Source of the DNA: Sphingomonadales bacterium
Lineage (GTDB): Bacteria; Pseudomonadota; Alphaproteobacteria; Sphingomonadales; Sphingomonadaceae
Length of the DNA stretch: 7,572 nucleotides
Direction of reading: 5' to 3'
Assembly (NCBI GenBank): GCA_025360285.1
Contig: JANYCM010000139.1
Span: 1-7,572, forward strand
The notes beneath the pieces were generated by a model. It had not been told where the DNA came from and ran no database searches. It saw nothing but the letters and a program-made list of their open reading frames with translations. Both the position numbers and the translations under genes were made by a program. Of the stretch, positions 7,111 through 7,572 are shown piece by piece. Position 1 is the first letter of the stretch, and the number at the start of each line of letters is the position of its first letter.

Positions 7111-7128
7111 GGTCATGCGAAGCAGCGT

Positions 7129-7157
7129 ACCATAAAGCGCCTGTCATCCGATTGCAA
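7129..7157 (-). promoter_or_regulatory. Predicted promoter of rpmI-rplT
   Basis: TTGCAA (7157-7152) and TATGGT (7134-7129) are 17 bases apart on the minus strand, each matching four of six consensus positions. Transcription would begin near 7122, giving a leader of about 70 bases that contains the hairpin and the ribosome site. This is a consensus-based prediction. Confidence 0.45.
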
Positions 7158-7158
7158 C

Positions 7159-7170
7159 CAATGATCATTG
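7159..7170. repeat. 12-base perfect palindrome in the rpmI/AsmA divergent gap
   Basis: CAATGATCATTG reads the same on both strands. It lies one base upstream of the predicted rpmI -35 box and 46 bases before the start of the AsmA-family gene, so it could be an operator for either gene. No known factor is recognised. Confidence 0.4.
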
Positions 7171-7216
7171 CGGCCATGGCAGGGAACGCCGGGCGCTTCG
7201 CCGGGTTGTCACCCAG

Positions 7217-7572
7217 ATGGACTCAAATCATGCCCCTGCTGCCATGCCGATCATGACGGCGCCCGGGCCACGCTGGCCGCGTCGTCTCGCCGTTGGCGGC
7301 GCCATCATCCTGGCGCTGCTCGCCCTGTTCTATGTCATCCAATATGTCACCCGCGGGCGCTTCTGGCAGGGGACATTCGAACGAATCGCCACGGCAAAGG
7401 TCGGCCGGCCGGTCAAGGTGGCAGGGGACTTCCAGCTTTATCTTGATCCCGCCTTGCGCTTCCACGCCGAAGGCCTGTCGGTCGCCAACCCGGATTGGGC
7501 GCAGCAGCCGCAATTGTTCAGCGCGCGCCGCATCGATTTCGATATGTCGGTCTGGCAATTACTGTTTGGTGA
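7217..7572 (+). CDS. AsmA-family protein, N-terminal part, cut by window
   Basis: The frame runs 118 codons from ATG at 7217 to the window edge. A basic, Pro-rich cytoplasmic head (1-23) is followed by one membrane helix (about 24-44, GGAIILALLALFYVIQY). Next comes the AsmA-type start: KVGRPVKVAGDFQLYLDPALR (61-81), then GLSVANPDWAQQPQLFSARRIDFDM (86-110), matching the family pattern of a GR-V-G strand, a strand with a proline, and a 'laNP-W' element. AsmA-like proteins are anchored in the inner membrane, extend into the periplasm, and are tied to lipid transport and outer-membrane homeostasis; which subfamily this is cannot be told from the N-terminus. No good ribosome site precedes 7217; in-frame ATGs at 7244 and 7253 are alternatives that keep the helix. 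A stop at 7133 bounds the frame upstream. Divergent from rpmI. Confidence 0.82.
   Translation, partial: MDSNHAPAAMPIMTAPGPRWPRRLAVGGAIILALLALFYVIQYVTRGRFWQGTFERIATAKVGRPVKVAGDFQLYLDPALRFHAEGLSVANPDWAQQPQLFSARRIDFDMSVWQLLFG

Noticed and set aside
7096..7116. A six-codon frame (MTEPPG) in the rpmI leader overlapping the hairpin
   Set aside because: It has no Shine-Dalgarno, is very short and contains no codon for phenylalanine. Such a frame is likely by chance.
1..7572. CRISPR array, insertion sequence, tRNA or rRNA genes
   Set aside because: I saw no regularly spaced direct repeats, no transposase frame, no long terminal inverted repeats and no tRNA-like cloverleaf on either strand.

Overview
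The window is GC-rich bacterial chromosome carrying ordinary housekeeping genes plus one toxin-antitoxin pair. The gene set suggests an alphaproteobacterium, probably of the order Sphingomonadales: rpmI-rplT-pheS-pheT without infC directly in front, a glycine-zipper OmpA lipoprotein, and a DUF21/CBS membrane protein. The taxonomic call rests on protein style, not on a search, so I hold it with moderate confidence.

Layout, left to right. Positions 1-1275 (minus) hold nearly all of a CorC/hemolysin-family membrane protein; its last few residues lie off the left edge. A 163-base divergent gap (1276-1438), in which I see no convincing promoter, separates it from an OmpA-family lipoprotein (1439-2152, plus). 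That gene converges with a vapBC operon (antitoxin 2820-2554, toxin 2557-2171, both minus), leaving only 18 bases between the stops. Upstream on the minus strand come pheT (5284-2873), pheS (6360-5281), rplT (6835-6464) and rpmI (7051-6848). A second divergent gap (7052-7216) carries a likely rpmI promoter, a leader hairpin and a 12-base palindrome. The window ends in the first 118 codons of an AsmA-family gene on the plus strand (from 7217).

How the genes fit together. rpmI and rplT make two large-subunit ribosomal proteins. pheS and pheT make the two subunits of phenylalanyl-tRNA synthetase and overlap by four bases, which suggests coupled translation. A textbook intrinsic terminator lies between rplT and pheS, so pheST needs either read-through or a promoter I cannot see. 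vapB and vapC also overlap by four bases and appear to have their own promoter, which would give a leaderless vapB message. No gap without a gene exceeds 300 bases.

I found no CRISPR array, insertion sequence, tRNA, rRNA or clearly novel system. The points most worth a second look are regulatory: the terminator, the rpmI leader hairpin, and the vapBC promoter with its overlapping palindrome. One compositional oddity is a strong excess of CGATCG and the HIP1-like octamer GCGATCGC.
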